Below the pieces are notes generated by a model. The model searched no databases. It had not been told where the DNA came from and saw only the letters and a program-made list of their open reading frames with translations. A DNA stretch of 64,000 nt, from NCBI GenBank assembly GCA_018873245.2, contig JAEMBT020000004.1, forward strand, positions 1,774,573 through 1,838,572, given 5' to 3'. Positions 59,444-64,000 of the stretch are shown one piece after another; position 1 is the first letter of the stretch, and each line of letters opens with the position of its first letter. This DNA comes from Archegozetes longisetosus (taxonomy: Eukaryota; Arthropoda; Arachnida; Sarcoptiformes; Trhypochthoniidae). The translations under genes and the position numbers were made by a program.

Positions 59444-60840
59444 ATGTATGAGATTAAATTTATTTTTTCTAGTTATGATTTCTCATTATTTGTATTTTAA
59501 CAATACTTGTCTTCTTTTACAGACAGTTCAAAGAACATGACAACTGCTAATTCAGAGAACGAGTTAATTAATACTTCAAGAGCTGATCCAAAATTTTCTG
59601 AAAATACAACTAAATTAAAGTGTGGAACGTGTGGACAAAGTTTTAGCGAAGAATCTCTTCTGAAGGAACATTCGCTCGACCATGAATCAAACGATAACCA
59701 AGTTAAATGCCCAGAAAACAATTGCAATTTTAAATGCGATTCAAAACACGAACTGAAAGAACATTTGAAAATACATCGAAACGAAACTAAAACCAAAATT
59801 GATGAAGATCTAAAACAAAGCTCTGTCGAATCGGGGCATAAAATCACAGCAAATTGGATCCCATCTTCAGGAAAAAAGCGGTTATATGAGTGTAAAGAAT
59901 GCAATAAACAGTTGTCTTCTATGCAAAGCTTAAGACAACATCAAAGAACTGTTCACAACATGATTTCATGGTTTAAATGCAAATTCTCTGGTTGTGAACA
60001 GAAATTCGAAAAGCGAACTGATCTTAGGCTTCACGAAGAGTTGCACCGAAAACAGAGGTCAGAAATTAATCGGCAAATCCAGAAAATAATTTCAACTCAA
60101 AATTACCCAACTTTACAATTCGGTAACTATTTAAGTAAAATTTTTATAGTCAAACAATTCTTTTCTTCTGAGATCTAATTTTTATTTCCATATCTAGGAT
60201 AAGAGACAGAAACTGAGACATACTTTTTCTGTTTTTTTTGCATTTGTTAGACTTATCTCAAGATATAAGTCATTTCATGCACTCGAAAGAAAAGATATAT
60301 TTCTTACATTTTTCAGACTTTGTGTCACTTTCGTGTCTGGAAAACGTTTTTATTTTTTATTTTCTTTTGAATTTCTTCTACCATTGTCTAAGAACTTTAT
60401 GATAATATTATAACAGTTGTTTATATAATAAGATATTTTGGTCTAAACACGTTTTTTGTCTTCTAATCTCTTCAGAGCTTAACCAAAATGCGGCTCAAGC
60501 TAATAGCGAATCAGAGGTTCTGTCACAATATTTTTCGCCAACTAACGGAAACAGTATTGAAAGTGATATTAATTCAACCGAAATTTCGCCTGTTAGTCAG
60601 CAATTAGTTCCTAAAACTATTCATCTATTCAAATGTCAATACAGCGGTTGTAGTGCTCAATACAAACAGAGATCAAGCCTGAAAAAACATGAAGTAAAAT
60701 TTCATACGAATAATAGTTCTTCTGATGTCAAAAGTGATGATCACAATAATGATAGTAATGAACAGTTGGATATGAGTCAGAGATTGGAATTATTGGAATT
60801 ATTATATGCAGAACAACAGAAACAAGTCGCTATGGCATAA
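58258..60840 (+). CDS. Coiled-coil / C2H2 zinc-finger protein, 488 aa, three exons
   Basis: Exons 58258-58759, 59523-60122 and 60476-60840, GT-AG introns, and the sum is exactly 489 codons. The N-terminus (KKYDKLLFKYNKLLADNKQL) is coiled-coil-prone, followed by an acidic Ser/Asp-rich part (DSSDQSDQEMDVDPS). Exon 2 carries fingers with CGTCGQSF, CPENNCNFKC, CKECNKQL and CKFSGCEQKF. Exon 3 has a long polar linker, one finger (CQYSGCSAQYKQRSSLKKHE) and a Gln/Leu-rich tail. It has the same general plan as the other two zinc-finger genes but is more divergent. Likely a nuclear nucleic-acid-binding regulator; target unknown. Intron 1 has an (AT)n run. I chose the ATG at 58,258 as the first in frame. 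Confidence 0.85.
59407..59441 (+). repeat. (AT)n microsatellite in an intron
   Basis: About 17 AT units in intron 1 of the plus-strand zinc-finger gene. Confidence 0.9.
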
Positions 60841-63800
60841 ACCGTTAACTAATTCAATTAGTTTTTCCCTCATTATTTGGTATTTTTTCAAAACTCAAAG
60901 GTAATATAGATTTCAATCTTTTTGAAACTTTCTGCTTTTCAATCGCAAATTTAACTTACTATTCAGTTTTCATACAATGTTCCCATATAATTAAAACAGT
61001 TTTTCGGTTAAACTGTGGCGGAAATTAATGCAAATCGTGTTCATATTTAAATTCAGTTTTAAATTATGTTAAACTTTCTCAAGCCTTTTATGAAGTATTA
61101 ATAGCGAACGTGATCTCCAACAATATCAGCTAAAGATCGACTTTTACCAAACTTTTAATCTTTAACTTAATTAAGCTTTGATCAAATCTTAAAGATAAGA
61201 AACTTTTTCAAACATCTGCCCCTTCAATATTAATTACCAGTTTAATAATTTACTTAATTTTGATGAGTGTAAAAAGCTCTTGTTTAGAAAAATTTTCAAA
61301 GTATGTTTAGTGCTAATTGACAAATAGTAGGCAAATGGTAGCAATTTGAACCAAAAAGTTTAACAGATCCTTTATTATGAGCTATTCAGTAAAAGATAGT
61401 ATTTATTTTTGCGTTTTGTCATTTTCTATTGACGTTACGGATAATATATTCAGCTGTTTCTCCATTTCTAATACTTAAATATGTTTGTCTAGATTCAAAC
61501 AAAAATGTTTTTTATGGCTCTCTATTGTGTGTCGAGGATTACATGTCGATTACCAATGTTAGAAAAAACAATGTTTTATGACTTATTTCACTATATTTTT
61601 CTTTTATTTTGTTTTTTCAAAATACGTGTCGAGAATTGTGAGAGAGCTAACAAATAATTTTATTCTGCCTTTTCTGAGCAAGTCATCAGAAACAGGAAAT
61701 ATGTTTCAGTTAAAAATGGCTTCGGATTTATTTTGCAATTTTTTCCATCGCTTTTCAACTCCTTTAGCTGAAGCAGTAAGTGTCCAATTGAAAATGTGTT
61801 CCTCAATAAGTTTATTTCGGTCTTATGGCTCTTTTATAGAGTCTTTTAGGAGCATTTGTATTTGCAACAATAAGGCATAAAATCAACTATTTTCAATAAC
61901 ATCCATGCTTATTAGCAAAATACAAATTTCTTCTTTCAACTAACACAAAGACTCTCTTCAATTCATTTTTAATTTAATTTAGATAAAAGTTTTACCAAAT
62001 TAATAGCTAATGATTTTTCAGGTTCTGTCTGTTCAATTAGTTGTGAACAGATGTTTTTTGAAAGAATGTTTAGCTAGATTTTTGAAGACTATCTAATATC
62101 TAATAAACTTTTTATTAATTTGCAGGAACAGCTATTTTAATGAAAAAGAACTTGATCTTCAAATTCAAAAGTTAACCTAAGAAGAAAGTTAACACAGATC
62201 TCGAAATTGTTTTGAACAAATCGATCCTCTAATTTAAATATCTCTTTAAACAAGACAAAATGAATAAGAATTGTCTGTTTCTATCAAGCACGACATTAAG
62301 TCAATCGTTAGTAAGCCTCAAACAAAATATTGTTTGATTTCGAAGAAGAAAAAGATTGATGACCAGATGTATTTGCTTAAGAGGAAAATATCATAATCAA
62401 AAAATGGTTGGAATTTAAGCATAATCTGCGGCCTTGTACTCAATTGCTTAAAAAACTGAAACGGCAACACTTAGGATAAGGAAGAATATGAGAGATTTAT
62501 AAGAATTTCTGGTATAGAAAAATACAATAAATGAAAAATAAAGAAAAGTTATCTCAGGCTAACAGTCGCCACACTTTTATTCTCTTTTTCTCTCTATTCC
62601 GACAGTAGTTGTTATCCTTTTTTCTCTTCAGTTTATTTCTCATTCTTTAACTCGACTTAAGCATAAAGTTTTGTACACTTTTATGGACTTCTCTTCGATT
62701 TTTGTGTAAATTTTTTCGTTGATTCAATTGATTATTAGCCTTTTCTTAACTTTGACTAGAAATGATTTTCTTTACTTTCAAAAGGAAATATTTGCAATCC
62801 TTTTGAAATGACACTTTTTTCATTACTTTTGGTTCCGAATATAAGATGTTTTTTCTTTGAAGAGAAGTTCTATAGTTTACTGAAAATTTCTTATTTGTGT
62901 TAAATTGAAGTTAGAATTTGATTGCATTTCGAATATTTAAAGTTGTTACGTTAATTACAAATTTCGTTAAACTTAATGATAAGTTTATTGATTATATAGT
63001 TATTGATAAATATTTGATGTAATAATACAATAATATAAAGCAGATTTGTAACTATTTCTAAGATTATTGAACGACATTCTCAAAATAGATATCGATAAAA
63101 CTGTATCTTCTTATTTTTGTAAACGTTAAAACAGCTTAACCTTAACAAAGCTTAAGAGCTGATGTCTCTGTCAGATATTTATCCACTTAAGGGATAATAA
63201 TTTTCTTATGATTGAATTTTGAATAAGTTTAAACTAAAGGATTTGTATTCATATTGAAAATTAACCTTTGGATCAAAAATAAAGTTAATCTATTCAAACA
63301 CTTTGTAAGCTTTCAATGCATTCAATTCATGCATACATTTATGAAATATTGAATAAAAATACTAAATATGGGTCAATAGAGTAATAAATACAAGTTTTGA
63401 AGAGAAGAATACCATAAAACTGAGATAATAGACCATCAAAAAAGATTTTGTGAGCTATGAATATTATTAATCGATAGTGAAGAGGTACTGCAGACCTGAA
63501 AAGCTTCACATTTCAAGCCACATATTCTCGAGAAGTATTGCTTTAACAAACCACAAGCAAAAGTTTGTGACTTGTTCCTGATTTTCGAACCAGCCATAAA
63601 TCCCCCACAAACCAAAATAAAACTTATTTTAAGTAGATCTTTTTTGTATTGTGAAATATTATGATTTGAGGTACACTTGAGAAGAAAAATTGCATAAAGT
63701 ATGTTTGTAGTATGACTAAACTTTGAAAGGTGGCAAAATTTTTCTAGTTTATAGGCATAAACGTTAGAACCATTGAAAATCTTGCATCCTATTGCAGAAA

Positions 63801-63857
63801 AATCACTTAAAACTCATGTTTGAAAACTATGTTTAATTCAATTTTGCTGTCAAACAC
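60841..63857. other. About 3 kb without a recognisable gene or repeat
   Basis: AT-rich and T-rich in parts, with one 100-codon plus-strand open frame (61,578-61,880) of hydrophobic, low-information composition. The first few hundred bases may be 3' UTR of the zinc-finger gene. No inverted repeats, tRNA or transposase motifs were found. Confidence 0.45.
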
Positions 63858-64000
63858 CTGAAAAACAGTCGGCTCTTATTATACTTTCGTATTCCCTATT
63901 CTGACATCTGAAATGCATTTCTGTCACAATCCATAAAATCAATGCTTTCTCAAAGTGTCGCTTGTTATTAATGTCGAAATGGTTTGATAGTAAACTGCTC
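63858..64000 (-). CDS. Possible partial exon or hAT fragment at the right edge
   Basis: A minus-strand frame is open from the edge to about 63,858, where CAG is followed by GTGTTT, a possible donor. It reads NNKRHFEKALILWIVTEMHF and then RCQNREYESIIRADCF. The pattern KALxxWIxxExxxFxxxENxxF occurs in hAT transposases, so this may be a transposon piece instead of a host exon. Evidence is thin. Confidence 0.3.

Noticed and set aside
61578-61880. 100-codon plus-strand open frame after the last zinc-finger gene
   Set aside because: Its composition is Phe/Ser-rich and low in information, it has no domain, and it has no splice or start context. It is probably chance in T-rich DNA.

Overview
The window is AT-rich eukaryotic DNA. 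Its genes are small, with short GT-AG introns of roughly 50-1,000 bp. Two genes are clear animal orthologues (TBCK and FAM32A), and the SLC17-type transporters, long C2H2 zinc-finger genes and an env-bearing Ty3/Gypsy element of errantivirus type all point to an invertebrate, most likely an arthropod (possibly a mite or other chelicerate). I cannot name the species.

Left gene block (1-16.2 kb): a partial exon runs off the left edge. It is followed by a repeat-bearing gap, a coiled-coil/C2H2 zinc-finger gene (3,127-5,543, minus), TBCK (6,217-9,326, minus) head-to-head with FAM32A (9,907-10,317, plus), and two tandem SLC17-family transporter genes (10,842-13,658 and 13,845-16,141, plus). For each of these multi-exon genes I picked splice sites by eye, and the spliced length comes out as a whole number of codons.

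Central transposon island (about 16.4-55 kb): there is no convincing host gene here. It holds an old broken errantivirus-type env region split by a solo LTR; a foldback element carrying a Mutator-type MITE with a 9-bp target duplication; and a ~10 kb Mutator-like element (MULE) at about 23.4-33.6 kb whose minus strand encodes an MULE transposase (FLYWCH/FAR1-like N-terminus, DDE core, SWIM finger) followed by a Ulp1/SENP-type cysteine protease fused to a PHD finger. That MULE contains or abuts a Tc1-like fragment, a pogo-like element, a hAT fragment and a MITE. Further right are a SWIM-type transposase remnant beside a GC-rich block, an internally deleted mariner, an 870-bp foldback MITE, and a young ~10.9 kb errantivirus-like element (40,608-51,545) sitting inside a solo LTR of another family. 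An interrupted mariner (52,056-54,284) and another solo LTR of that second family follow.

Right gene block (55.2-60.8 kb): two divergent coiled-coil/C2H2 zinc-finger genes. The minus-strand one is a clear paralogue of the gene at 3.1-5.5 kb. One of its introns carries a 500-bp inverted-repeat MITE whose arms contain the last codons of a mariner transposase, and it shows an apparent 1-nt frameshift. From 60.8 to 63.86 kb I see nothing. A possible partial exon touches the right edge.

The best candidate for an unusual system is the MULE with its Ulp1-PHD protein. The clearest structural story is the chain of nested insertions with exact 4-bp target duplications.
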